A DNA stretch of 64,000 nucleotides from Acanthacorydalis orientalis (GCA_034766995.1 CM068314.1:16726201-16790200); one strand, 5' to 3'; shown: positions 43,346 through 56,037, numbered from the stretch's first letter. A program made the numbers and translations. Notes: generated by a model from the sequence alone, not told the origin.

Positions 43346-45228
43346 CACGAGAGAGGGAGTATATTTAATCATAAATATCAAATCATATTTAAGTCAATAC
43401 TTTGCTGTTAGCATATTAAATTTTTAAAACAGCAATTAAAAATTATGTTATACAGTTTAGACTTAAAAGGTTTTCTTAAACTGATTACTCTGATTGCATA
43501 CTGAAATAGTGTTTAAGTAAAAAAAAACTAACACAATTTTACAGGGTTTCTTAAAAGCGACTGTAGTTTATTTTCAATTTACACAAAATGTTCTATGGAT
43601 TATAAAAATAACATATTTTTTTAATGATCCTTGTCTTTATTTTAAACTATATTAAGGACACAAACACAAATAATAAACGATATTTTACGGAAGTAATATA
43701 CAACTTGTAATATATTTCCATTTAATCGGTTATAAATTCTGTAAATATCTCTCTTATCGTTTAAATCAAATTTTTTTAATGCTTCGTTGTAACGTCATCC
43801 ATTTAAGTAATGAATTTGATTTTAATATTTAATAAGTCAAGATGTAAACTCTTATACTATTTTTTTTAATTGCATATTACTTGAAAACTGAATGATTAAT
43901 TGTTAGAATTTAGAACACATTAAGTTAATTTAATTTTGATGAAAATGCTCTTGACGAAAAATTATGTAAATATATAACAGAAGAATATAAAATTGTTTTG
44001 TTTAAAAATATGTTAATACTTTTCCTCAATCTATATTATTAATCGTATATTTCACAAATATAAAATGAACGGTTTGCCTCGTATTATCGCATAACTTGTC
44101 CTGTCGAACTCTCAAACTAATAAAAAGATGTGTATAAATTTTTGTACAAAATCTTTGTCTCATATCTCATCAGTTCATAACAGTATTCTATTTCCAAATA
44201 CATTTTTTTTGTCAGTGTTCAGCTGTTGGATGTGAGTATTTTGAAAACAGTTTAATTTTTATTCAATTTGCAAAGAAAATGTTCTCATCAGTCTTACAAA
44301 CCGACTGAAATTTAGTGTTTTAAATAAGAACAGAAATATTTAACGGTTAATAGTTTCTTTCCCAGATAAATTAATTTCCAGAAATTTTCAAATATACTAC
44401 TTATTTTTTTAGTAATTTCAAGTTTCACATTTTATTCGATAGTTCATTTCAATTTATATTTTTGAAAAAAAAATACAGGATCTATATAATAAACCAAGCA
44501 AGCTGATCTGTCAAAATAATCTTGTCATATGTCAAATATACGTTCGCTAGTAGATAAGATTGTAAATTTATGAAACATTCAATATTTAATTTTTCACTTC
44601 TATGCGTATTTTGAGTGTATGACTGAAAAATATTTAATTATTACAATAAATATAAGAAACTTTTGATTAGTGTTTTTTCGTGTTATTTCATGCGAATTCA
44701 AACAAGGTTAGTATTTAAAAAATGAGTGTTTTTTAAAATGTTAATGGAATTTGCGTTGAAATATTTTTGTGTATTTATCTATTCGCGTTCCTCTTTATCA
44801 TATATCAATAACACAGAAGATACAATCATCTATGTGTAATATTTTAAATTATATACTAATTTTAATTATTAGTTCTATTTTTTTATTGTTACATTAATGC
44901 CAGTGTATTTTCTAAATAATTCTTCACAAATCATTTCTTAAGATGGATAAGAACATAATACTAATATTTGTATAATAGAATTATGTTTATATCAGTTGAA
45001 ATTAAAAAGTAAAAATTCATTTAAAGGAAAAAAAGGTAGTATAAATATATAATGTTACTATCGATATGTTCTTCTTTCTTACATTTCAACCACTAAGACT
45101 GATTTTTCACAATGTTTAATTTATAATCAGAGAAAATTATGAATCGTTTTCATTATTTATAATAATTAATATTTTGTTAATAATCCATTTTTCTATTTTT
45201 ATTTTATTTTTACAATTAATGACAAAAG

Positions 45229-45231
<3 letters not shown>

Positions 45232-45268
<37 letters not shown>
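45232..45268. repeat. (AT)n
   Basis: Uninterrupted tract. Confidence 0.97.
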
Positions 45269-45272
<4 letters not shown>

Positions 45273-46380
45273 GAAAATATTCTTACTGTTTCAATTTATT
45301 AAGAGAACATATTTTGTACGCCTCTTTTATTTCTGAAAAATCAGAACGCCCCTTCACAAGTTCCAACACTCAAACTACATGCTATCCCCACGTTTTTGGC
45401 AAATAAGTCCATCGTACTAGCAATGCATTTCTCATAAGAATCTATTTTTGTCGCATAAACGACAACGCTTAACGTAGGTCTGTTTGTTTTCTTTCTATTG
45501 AATATGTCATGGTAAAGGCCACTGTCACATACAGAACACATAATTTGTACAAGTCAGTATTTGTGTACATACTGGATTAAGAAGATATTCGTTAGACCAA
45601 ATATAAATAGTCTGTTGAGTTAATCCAACATTTATACAAGTGTATGTCTGGATATGTTTGTATAGTGGTTATCAAATTATTTATTTATATGTACTTTTTA
45701 TTACATTCGCTAGATTAAAAACATAGATGTACTTTAATGTATATTAACTTGATATATTTTGAATGTTTAACAAGTTGTTAAATTATGACAAGTTATTAAA
45801 TTAAAAAGAAAATCATTATTAACTTTTTAAGTATCTGTTAGAAGTACATATTTTTATTGCTCAATAGGTTCTATATTTCGAATAAATATACTTAATTTGT
45901 AATAAAAATACATTTATCTATAATAAACTATTGAACTGGAAAGTGTGTAATTAATTTTTAATATTTCTTGAGTAAAATGTTGTTATTGATATTGTGGAAA
46001 ACTTGGTTTTCTTAGTATTAAAAGTACAAAGCAGTTACTGTTTTTCTATTTCATTTTTTTTCTTTTTTACCTTTTACAAACAGAATCTAATTTTCTAATT
46101 AGTTGAATATTTTCTTTCTTTAAGAATATTACACCGAATTGCAACAATATATATATATATATATCTTTGTTTTGGATTGCACACTTACATATGGATTAAA
46201 ATTTCGAAAATTTTCATTGATATTACGCCAAAGTATATTAATAAGTATTATTATTAGCATTTAATCATTTGTATAATGTCACATTTAATCTATTTTGCAG
46301 GATTAGTTCAAATGTGAAATATTAGTATAATATTTTTATTGCAATAAATAAATTTAAAGACATTTTGAATTTCAAGTAAT

Positions 46381-46383
<3 letters not shown>

Positions 46384-46441
<58 letters not shown>
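46384..46441. repeat. (AT)n
   Basis: Uninterrupted tract. Confidence 0.98.
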
Positions 46442-46443
<2 letters not shown>

Positions 46444-46525
46444 CATTGAGGTAATAAATAAAAAATTGCATTGAATGTATTTTAATAAACTATGTGAAAT
46501 TTCAGTTGTTGAAATTGTAAAGGCC

Positions 46526-46527
<2 letters not shown>

Positions 46528-46564
<37 letters not shown>
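46528..46564. repeat. (AT)n
   Basis: Second tract, less than 100 bases after the previous one. Confidence 0.97.
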
Positions 46565-46566
<2 letters not shown>

Positions 46567-48989
46567 AATTGAATTTTAGTATTTATACATTTGTAGGTAA
46601 AAACCTTAAACAAACCTGGTAAACTTTACAACATTTTAAAGGTTATTGACATAGCTTTTGACTTGTATCATCAAAGTATTCTTATTGACAAAAGTATTCT
46701 TATACCTCTGTTGTGCTGCCTTGCAAATGATTGTCATCGTCTGGCATGCAATGCCTTAGCAGCTTTTTTCAAGTTGTGTAACTTTAAGATAAGAAACGCG
46801 ATCTTTTGTTTTCTACAACGTGTCTCGTGTCTAGGACGAAATATGACCGTAACAAAGGTTCCACTTAACCATTTATGGTTTGCATTTTTTTCTGTTCTTT
46901 TGTTGACAAAGTTTTCAATTTACACTTATCGTGTACTTGAACTATTTTTCTTCGTTTCAGTACAATAACTATAAAAAGTGCTATTCCGAATGTGTATGCG
47001 TTTCTTTTTGTATTTTAAGAAACTAGTTGATAAAAGAACAAAAAAAAATATTTTCGTGTCGTATTTGTTACATACTCGTGTGTAGACGCATTTTGTTCAG
47101 TTAACCTCATTTTTAAATGAATCTTTTGTTGTGAAATACTACATTGTCACGTTCTTAATTTATTTAACATGCATATGTATTCATTATGTTGTAACTACTT
47201 ATTTAGTCGATAAAAACAAAATTTAACTATATTTACTTTTCATTATTGTGTAAATTTAACAGGTTTTGAATTTATTTACTTTTTTTAATTTATTGTTAAA
47301 TTTTTTTTGGCGAGTTACATTTATAATACTCTTATACGCGAATGTGTAACTATTATATAGTTTAATTGAAAAATTAATTAACTTTTGAACCAACACTATT
47401 TCTAATTATTAATAAAAAGAGTGATTTTATTAAAAAAATATTGTATATCTGTAACAAGTTGTATACGTCGGTTATTTTTGCTTCTTGAATTTATTTATGA
47501 ATGCTAAAATAAGTTTATAACAAATCAATTGACTTGTTACAAAACAATACGTGTAATGTATATTGTAATTATTATAATTTAGAGTAAATGAAATGTATAT
47601 CAAATGTAGCAAGTTATATATTTATATTTTCGTAAAGTTTCGGTTATTTATTAAGATTTATTTAAATTAGATGTATAATAAAATGTATAATTTGTTGACA
47701 AGATAAAACGGTGATGACCTGTGAATATTGCATACATACAAAATAATGCAGACATAAAAGTAACCGCCTGTTGCTAAAATGCTGTTAGGTGTACTGTATT
47801 CTATATTTTACGGTGACGACATTCCTGTCCGCCAAGTCAGTTGCTTGTTTAGGAACGCGCCGGCATACTAGATCCTAACCTCCATCCACAACATTTCACC
47901 CACACAAATCAGAACTAACCAACTGACAATTTGCCAGGACATTTTCTATATTATTTTGTTATCATTGTTTCTCACTTCTCTATCTATTCATATTGATTAA
48001 CATTTCTTTTTTCATCTTTAATATGATCGTTTCGCACATTGGACAAATACAATTCACGTCGTGTTTATTTTCATCACAAGAGTTCTATTTGTAAATTTAG
48101 TCAGTTTTCGATTGTAACGCGTGATGCAACGGTTTGCAGAGATTTGGTGTTGTGAACGTTATAAAAGTTCGTCATTTTGGATACCGTATATTTTTTTCGT
48201 GATCTCGCTGTTCATGCTGACAGGTAGTAAATTGATGGCCTTTTATGAAAAGAACATTGTATTCAAAGTTAAGAGAAAAAAATATGAAAAATGATTACAG
48301 TGATTACATGTATATAAAATTGCCATTAGTTTAGCATTATAAATGATATAAAATATAATGGATAATCCATTTTTAAAGAAGACGACACCGGTTATGTACC
48401 GTAAAATCTGTTCACAAAAATTAAACAACTAAAAATATTCACACAGCTTAAAACAGTTCTCCAAATTCTTTTTAAATGAGCATTCCATTTTATTATAAGT
48501 ATATTTGATAAATTTATCAAAGTCATCTGAACCGTTACCAAAATTAAGTTCATAGTAAAAAAATTCCTATTCATCAATCTTCTTTAAAAATTACTTTGTG
48601 CAATAGAATAAAATCCTTCATTAACGAATGAAAACAAAATCTTACTATCACACAAATTATGAAAGTTTAAATTCAGATAAAAAGAAAGAAATAACATTAA
48701 CTTTTATTCTAGTAAAATGGATTTTAGTTCTATTTAAACAATCATTTATTAGCAAACATAATATTTGTTTGATTTAGAATTGTAATTTATTAATCTTAAA
48801 TAATAAAATTAAATAATTAAAATTAAATTAATAAATTAATCTTAATAATTAAATTTATTTCTGTCTTAAGTGTTTTTGCTTAATAATATACATGAATTGT
48901 TGTATTATGTAAAACAATATTCACTTTAAAAATAGAATCACATATTCGTTTTCACGTTTTTACTAATTTTATTAGAGGAAAGGAAAAGT

Positions 48990-49170
48990 TATTTCTGTGC
49001 CCTAGTGCTTTGAGGATGTTGGCATCGTCACAGAAATGCGCATAGGAAAGAATCAAAAAGAATTAATAAGTTATTATTCAATATTTTTTATTACATACTT
49101 TTTTTGGATTGCGTAGGAGTGAAAAAGTTCGCTTATGAAAGTGAATTTAGCCACAGAACCAAAAACTGTA
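48990..49170. mobile_element. foldback MITE family, copy C (right arm only)
   Basis: The centre and right arm are present: CTGTGCCCTAGTGCTTTGAG, GATGTTGGCATCGTCACAGA, then GAGTGAAAAAGTTCGCTTAT and GAAAGTGAATTTAGCCACAG. No left arm is seen before 48990. It lies about 440 bp upstream of the slingshot exon, inside the presumed intron. Confidence 0.7.
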
Positions 49171-49599
49171 TGTTGGAATTGGAAAATAATTATATCAAAA
49201 TGTCGCACAGACCTAATATGGCGTTTATCGTTCTCAGAAAAAATATAGCTACCTTGTTGTTCCCGTTTTCAAAATAGATTAAAACTTTTAATACTTTAGA
49301 AGTTTTAATAACAAATCTATAATACTATTAACGGTTTTTTATAATTCTAATTATCAATTTACTTGTACTGGTATATTTTTTTTAATCATTTGATTAAGTA
49401 AATGTATTTTATATAATTTACTAGAAATCTTTTTTTCCACAACAATTACAATGTGTACAGAGAATTATGCACATCATTTATCAACATTTAGTCCTCACTT
49501 CATCCATTATTATGCTATATAAAACCAAATATAAAGATTTTCAGAACAGTATATTTATTACTCTGTTTATTTAGTTATCAGTGACATTCAACAGTATAT

Positions 49600-49609
49600 T
49601 TTGTTACAG
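49600..49609 (+). other. splice acceptor of the ssh exon
   Basis: The sequence TTTGTTACAG ends in AG at 49608-49609, directly before the conserved slingshot reading frame. The upstream tract is T-rich but broken by purines, so it is a modest polypyrimidine tract. Family alignment rather than the signal alone fixes the boundary: residue similarity begins immediately after this AG. Confidence 0.8.
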
Positions 49610-49769
49610 CCTCAGCGAGTGTTATTTTGCGGGCAAGGGGGCGGCGCTGGTTTTGCCGCCCCACGAGCGTATCCGCCCCAACCGGCGAGTGAGTGCCGCA
49701 GGATCAGATATACAGCAACATCTTCAGTCAATGTTCTATTTATTACGTCCTGAAGAAACACTTAAAATG
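49610..49769 (+). CDS. ssh: slingshot cofilin phosphatase, one internal coding exon (SSH-N domain start)
   Basis: Slingshot is a dual-specificity phosphatase that removes the inhibitory phosphate from cofilin/ADF and so controls actin turnover in the cytoplasm. The exon encodes 53 full codons, starting LSECYFAGKGAALVLP and ending QSMFYLLRPEETLKM. This matches, from memory of the family, the beginning of the conserved SSH-N (A) domain of fly and vertebrate slingshots (vertebrate counterpart SLSESFFMVKGAALFL). The catalytic DSP domain and the DEK-C region are not in the window. The first base completes a codon split with the previous exon; an AGC serine is possible but the earlier two bases are unseen. 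The exon ends on an ATG codon in phase 0. It is GC-rich against a strongly AT-rich background. The open frame extends upstream to an ATG at 49581, but that lies before the acceptor and is probably intronic. I saw no frameshift or stop. The next exon should start AVKLES-like and was not found. Confidence 0.9.
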
Positions 49770-49775
49770 GTAAGC
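49770..49775 (+). other. splice donor of the ssh exon
   Basis: GTAAGC follows the codon ATG at 49767-49769. Slingshot similarity stops here, and in relatives the residues after LKM are AVKLES-like, whereas read-through would give VSIT and a stop. This places a phase-0 intron at the site. Confidence 0.85.
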
Positions 49776-50403
49776 ATCACATAACATATATGAAATGCTT
49801 ATATTGACCGCTCAAGCATAGCAAATAAATTTGTATGTATGAATATATATATATATATATTATTAGTTGATGAGTAAGTATTTAAATTAATTCTGTATTA
49901 ATTTAAATTAATTTCTGATATGACTACAATTAAAACATCGCACGCAATTTAATCTCAAAACATGAAAAATAACATTTCTTGAGAGTAATTTTAATTAATA
50001 ATCACTTTTTATTTTAATTTCTATTTTGATCAAGTATAAGTCTGGAGTTGAAAGACTATTTTTTTTATTAATTAAATACTTTGTTCAATTTAATTTTTTG
50101 TACAGTAAAATTTATAATTAATTATTCAGTTGCAATAACTTTATAAATAAACAAAATAGATTATACCGTTTGTAAATCTAAAATAAGATTTATAGTGTAA
50201 TTATTTGGAATTTTTTAACGATTATTTCTATTTTTCTAACAATCTGCCTTATAAAAATGAAACGAATACATTGTAGCACCATAAATAATACAAAATAAAA
50301 CTTATTCAGTATACGAACACGTGTATTGTGTGACGGAGATCTGTAAATCACTAACCGGTACTACACCTACTTTTCTCAATATCCAGTTTAGATAATATAT
50401 GCA

Positions 50404-50425
50404 TGTGTGTGTGTGTGTGTGTATT

Positions 50426-50481
<56 letters not shown>
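50404..50481. repeat. (GT)n(AT)n compound
   Basis: A GT run, a short break, then an AT run, about 630 bases downstream of the slingshot exon. Confidence 0.97.
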
Positions 50482-50483
<2 letters not shown>

Positions 50484-51381
50484 ATGCATCTGAACGTGGA
50501 TGTATTTGTATGTCTGCACGTATGTTTTTGTTGTTACAATAAGAAATTACTCGACCTTCATTTTTTTTGTTCTTTGATTTATACTGCATAATGTAGGTAC
50601 ACAGTTTTTACCTGACTTATTATTATTTCTGTTTAAATCATTTTAGAATGCTCTCACATTGAAGGTTACTTTGTCAATCAATAGTTTAGTTTATGAAAGG
50701 AGACATGTTTTTTAAGTCCGGATTCGAACAAATGACTCATTGTTCACTTGCTTGAGATATTTATCAGTTCGTTACTATCACTTTTAGTTTGTTCTAAAAA
50801 TATATTTTTACTATTGTTCAAAGTAAATATAAATATAAAATTATTATATTGAATGCATATCAGTAGTAACGTATTTGATTTTTTTTAATATTATATACAT
50901 TTTTTTCACTTTTAAAAAGTACATACAAATTTACATAATCTAGACTAATGGAGGATGATTTAAAAATTTTAAAGGACTTGTGAATCACGTTAATTATCAT
51001 ATTGTTTATCGAAACAATCAAATCATCTAATGGGTATTATTGACACTGAGTGGACGTTGCTGTAATTTTTTGTTGGACAATTTTAATAAGTTTAAAGACA
51101 AATAAAACAAGTATCTTATTTAATTTATTTTCTTTCAAAATCAGTACCTAATTATATAAAAAAAATATTTAAAAAAAAAACAAATTTAGTTTATAGTAAT
51201 CATGGTAGTGGTAGTCAATGTTAGTAGCCATAATTACATAAATAAATGTAAAATATTTATTAATGTTTATGTTGAATGTAATTAAAATGCTACAGACTGT
51301 AAAAAGATTTCCCAAATATGAACTGGAATTAAATAATAAAAAAAATTATATGAAATTAAAATCAAGTAAATAAAATGAGAG

Positions 51382-51655
51382 CAGTGGCTTACTTAAGATT
51401 TAATCTTGAAAGGGGGCCGAGTTAAACGTATAAAAATGTTTTAATGTGAATTCAGTAAAATTAATTAAATGATTATAAAAATTAATTTAAAGAATAAAAT
51501 CCAGTTTTCTTGTCTTTGTACAAAGCTCTTGAATTACTTCAGTCGTAGTTACATTAATCTCCCTGTGTATATACAGGGAATAGTATTTTTTCCTTTTTCT
51601 TTGTGGGGGGGGGTGCCAGGAATCTTTACCCCCATCCCTTCTGAGTGCACCACTG
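51382..51655. mobile_element. hAT-like MITE
   Basis: The left end is CAGTGGCTTACTTAAG and the right end reads CAGTGGTGCACTCAG in reverse complement. CAGTGG...CCACTG ends are common in hAT-superfamily elements. Subterminal G/C runs occur on both sides (AGGGGGCCGAG near 51410 and a run of nine or more G near 51605), unlike the surrounding AT-rich DNA. The flanking 8-mers, AATGAGAG and AATGGTTA, agree only in the first four bases, so the target duplication is uncertain. No coding capacity is seen. Confidence 0.6.
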
Positions 51656-51998
51656 AATGGTTAATATAATATATTACTTATAAAAAGAAAAGTGTTTGGC
51701 TTAAACGTTGAGATTCACTTTATTAGATATAAAAATGTGAATTAATTATATATGATATTAAAATATTATTTTTATAATTTCGGGACGAAATTTATAGTAT
51801 CAGAAATATTTTGTAATGTTTTTACTATTCATTTTGTTTTATTTGAGAAAAATGTGTTATTTGTAGTTTACTGTTTATTTTTGGGAAGTAATATAAAAAA
51901 AAAACTATTTATTTTTATCTATAATAAGATTTAAATTCAAATTATACATATTTGAGTAGGTATTTTTACTCGAAACTTATTATTCTAATAAATAATAA

Positions 51999-52292
51999 GT
52001 TCACGCAATCACAAATGAATTTTTTCATTAGTACCACAAGCCGCAAAAAAATCTGATCAAAAATCCTCAGTAATTGGTTATTAATCTTTTTTGATTTTTT
52101 CTTATACGCATTTCAATGTTCTTGTCATTTTCAGATTGCTAAGGTCCAAAAAAATCCATTAAAATGGCATAAACGCAAATCAGAAATGATCAATAATGAG
52201 TTCTTGAACATTTGATCAGAAAAGTATTTGTTGTTTGTGGAGGAGTGAAAAATTCATCTGTGAAAGTGAATGTTTGCCACAATACCAAAAAC
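51999..52292. mobile_element. foldback MITE family, copy D (both arms)
   Basis: A complete-looking copy of about 294 bp. The left arm runs from CACGCAATCACAAATGAATT through AAATCTGATCAAAAATCCTC and CTTATACGCATTTCAATG. The right arm mirrors it with CATAAACGCAAATCAGAAAT, TTGATCAGAAAAGTATTTGT and GTGAAAAATTCATCTGTGAA. It is in the slingshot downstream intron, so a transcript would contain both arms. Confidence 0.8.
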
Positions 52293-52958
52293 ATATTATA
52301 ATACAGACATTTTTATTTTTAATAAATTATCTTTTTTATTTGTTAAAAAAATAAAAGGATTAGATGTTGTTTTCAAAGAATATATAAATTAAAACTAATA
52401 AAAATCCTATTATGTGAACTACCTTACATAATTTAGAAATTTTATTCATATACTAGATGTCAATGTACTGTATCAATTAAAAAATTCTAATCTAGTATAT
52501 TTTGTTAAATTAAAAACTTCCTAATCTTCGACATACAAATTAAAGATAATATGCATTTATTTAAAACAGCTTGGTGCCACTGCAGTCTTGTCGTTGACCC
52601 CTTACGTCTAGCTTTTAATATAAATTTATTTTTTCAAACGAGCGTCGCCAGTGACCCGTATATAATGGATAGTTTCGTAATTTTAGCTATTAATACAATT
52701 AAAAACATTGTAATTGATATGAATTTCAAGGCAGCAAGATATTATTCAAAAAATACGATTTTTAAGTATATCTCAAATGATAAACGTTTTGTATTACAAA
52801 ACACGTAACTAATACAGAAAACCTGTATTGAACATGCGAATTTAAGCTTGTTTGCTACGCAGATTCTTATTTACTTTTCACTCAATTCGTCATGTTCTGT
52901 TAAATAAAGTAGTATTTATTTATAAAATGTATTGAAAACAATATAAGATAATTTACAT

Positions 52959-52982
52959 GTATATATATATATATATATATAT
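52959..52982. repeat. (AT)n
   Basis: Short tract. Confidence 0.93.
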
Positions 52983-54019
52983 TATTTTTAATATAAATAC
53001 TTTAAAACTGATGTATGTATTTTGGTAACTTGTAATGTCTGTGTAATTTATTAAGACACTCCTATAGATCAAAACATATTGATGTGTTTGTAGATTTATT
53101 AAAGTATTTGGTTCAATCATATAAAAAAAATATATATTTAGATGAACTCTTGTTTATATTAATTCCGCCACTTAAAATGAAATACACATCAATTGAACCG
53201 AACTCGATTGTGCACACGATGAATTAAAAGAGTATTGCAATAAATGATAATAAAACTGAAAGTCATGTATTAACGAGCAGATTGCCGCTTGTTCATTTTA
53301 CATATGCAATAAGTTACGAGCAATTGTTGGGAAATTAAAGATAACACCAGATCACTGCCCTTTGGAATATTATTTTGTTTATTTTTTTTTCAATACGAAT
53401 TACACATTTTGAAATTGATATGTTCTGAGAATATACAATACTTAATAAATGTCTGTCTATTGAACCTATTATAATATTTTTTTTGTTATAGTTTTAGTTT
53501 TAAATAAATTCAGTACTTTGCATAATCAGTTGTAATGCAATGTTTACGATTCAAATGTATGATTTATTTATTTACTTACTGTTTTTTCTGCATGTTTAAG
53601 AATCTAATTATCATCAAATCTTTTCTAAATCAATTATTTACTCTGTTCATTCTTTTATATTTGTCTAGTTTTAATAATTCCGTAAACATTTATAACCTAG
53701 CACCTTTCTTTTACTTGTTTATTGCGTAATTAATTTTATTTTCGCTTTCTATGTTTTGCGTGGAACCGGATAAAGAAGTGTTGTCATAAATAACCAAATC
53801 ATTTTAATGATAAATAAATAATCAAATGAATGGATTATGAAAGTTGACTGATGACAGTTTATATTTAAACGTTTTCATATTTATTAACAAGTATAAAATA
53901 ATATATATAATCCTATGAGATTCATAAAAAAGTATTGTACTTTGATTATAAAACTGCAAATTTTATTGTCTTTTCAATTATATTTAATTAGTTTATTTAA
54001 ATGTAACATAAATTATAAC

Positions 54020-54285
54020 ATTAATTTTATAAATGAGTTTTTCTTTCTTCCTCAAAGCACAATTTTTTTCCTAATAAAAATGTTCATTAATAGATTAAAA
54101 ATCATTTTAATTGTTTTTTAAGCGCTTTTAGATTGAATATCTTATATCTTTAGAGCGCTATGATGTCATCACATCGTATTGCACTTAAACAAGAATAAAT
54201 TATTGAACATTCTCGATAAGAAAAAATTCTGTGGTTTGTGGAGAAATAAAAAATTCATTTATCCCTGAATTTATTTACGGTATAA
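54020..54285. mobile_element. foldback MITE family, copy E (both arms, shortened centre)
   Basis: The left arm is recognised by AAATGAGTTTTTCTTTCTTC, AAAAATGTTCATTAATAG and TTAAGCGCTTTTAGATTG. The right arm is recognised by GATGTCATCACATCG, AATTATTGAACATTCTCGA and GTGGTTTGTGGAGAAATAAA. The centre is shorter than in copies A and D. Confidence 0.7.
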
Positions 54286-54983
54286 ATGTACATATTGTGT
54301 TAAAAAATAAATTTAATAAGTCTTCTAATATTATATTTTGTATAATTATATTATTTTAATAACATTATATCAAAATAGTTATAATCTCTATATATATTTA
54401 ATTTTCTTGTGCGTAGACATGGTATTTTATAATGCAGTTGTAAGTTAGTATTTTTTTCACATCTACAATTGATATCTTTACACCATTTTTTTAATTTAGA
54501 AATATGACATGGATAATATTAAAAAATGGTCAATGCTGAGTTGTATGCATGTAACTTTCCATTATTTCGTTATTTGCATGTAGGCTTTGTTTGCATACAC
54601 GCCAGTCATGTCTAAACAAGTGTGAATTTTGAGCGGGAACTGGTAGTAAATATCGTATCACCATAAAGTATTCTGAGACGTGTAGGTCGTTCGTAGGTCA
54701 GTCACCACTGCATCGACAACATCTTACCTTTGGAGGACGTAGCATATCCGTGCCAATTAAGTGAGTCAGGTGAAAAATGCTTTGAGTATTTATGCCGCTA
54801 CTTCAATGTACGGACAAGTAACTCGTAACCAAATGAGATAATCATATCAGATATTCACATTCTCATAGAAACACATCTCTCTCGATTCAATTTTTTTCAT
54901 GTTCCTTCCTACACATTGATAATTTTAAAATAATGTTGATTTGCCATAGTTTTATTATAATAAATAAATTTGTGTCATTCTCA

Positions 54984-54990
54984 TACACAT

Positions 54991-55065
<75 letters not shown>

Positions 55066-55070
55066 TGTAT
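54984..55070. repeat. (AC)n(AT)n(GTAT)n compound
   Basis: An AC run, an AT core, then about eight GTAT units. Confidence 0.97.
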
Positions 55071-56036
55071 TAATTTGTAGTGGTGATTACATAAACATAA
55101 ATGGATGATTTATGATGTGATTGAAGAGTAATTCTAATCTCCAGTGAATAATTTGTTATTGGATGTATAAACGAAAGCCGACTTTTAAATAGTTTAAGGA
55201 CTTCTCCTTTAAAGGGGTTCGTTTATGAACAAATCTGACAACTATCGCCATTTTATTACAAGAAACTATATTTGTAGAATGTTGATGCAGTATTTCAGTT
55301 CGTATTAAATTCAATCAATAATTATTCATAATTATCATACAAGCTCTCACTTTAAAATGTACTAATTTAAATATTTAAATTAAATCAGCAATGAATATGA
55401 AGTGACTTATTTTATAAATGTGTGTACAAATACGAAAATGGATACTTAATATTTGATAGGATTTTTTTATCGTAATGTAACTTTTTTTTTGTATTAAACA
55501 ATTTTTAGAAAGTTTTCTTTTATGTATATATATATGTATATAACAAATTTCAAAGTTAAAAAAAATTGCATCTATAATATTATATAATTAAGAAAAATAA
55601 TATTATACAAACATTCACTTCCACAATTTCACACGACTTATAATATTTCCCTAATTATTTTTCTGTAGATAATTATAAATAATAAATAAAACAATAATAT
55701 TGATAATAATACTCATTTTCATTAGAATATATATTCAACATTATATAAATTCTTTCATTGACATCGTTCTGTAAAATTTAGTTCCGTATTGAGAAACAAA
55801 TATCTTTTATTAATGTATGAAGGAAATTACTTAAAATCATTGAATTATCAATTCAAACTCGCCATTCAATCATTTTCTCATTACGATAACATAATGATAA
55901 CTTTCTACTGAATATATTATGGTTTTATCGTTTTTATCAATGAAATGTTTATACTTTTTTGTTATTTGTAGATAAGCAAGAGAATTATTTCTTATTCGCC
56001 CACTTAATGTTATAAAAAGTGAACCAAAGTTATAAG

Positions 56037-56037
56037 T

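Larger units (their letters stand above)
38913..48985. other. AT-rich non-coding region upstream of the ssh exon
   Basis: No exon was recognised. The notable parts are a GC-richer island at 39095-39240, a local direct duplication at 41460-41621, (AT)n tracts, and a GC-richer island at 47740-47950, about 1.7 kb before the slingshot exon. If the previous coding exon of ssh lies outside the window, this whole block is intron. Confidence 0.45.

Noticed and set aside
46663..46968. 101-codon open frame with several Cys
   Set aside because: No recognisable domain and no exon-like boundaries; cysteine spacing does not fit a pattern I know.
49581..49609. ATG at 49581 as the slingshot start codon
   Set aside because: Slingshot similarity begins only after the AG at 49608-49609, and family members have more N-terminal sequence, so this ATG is likely intronic.
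50717..50740. tRNA-like T-arm motif GGATTCGAAC
   Set aside because: The flanking bases do not form the T stem, and no acceptor or anticodon arm can be drawn.
52551..52808. 85-codon open frame downstream of the ssh exon as a candidate next exon
   Set aside because: It does not begin with or contain the AVKLES-like sequence expected next in slingshot, and no acceptor fits the phase.
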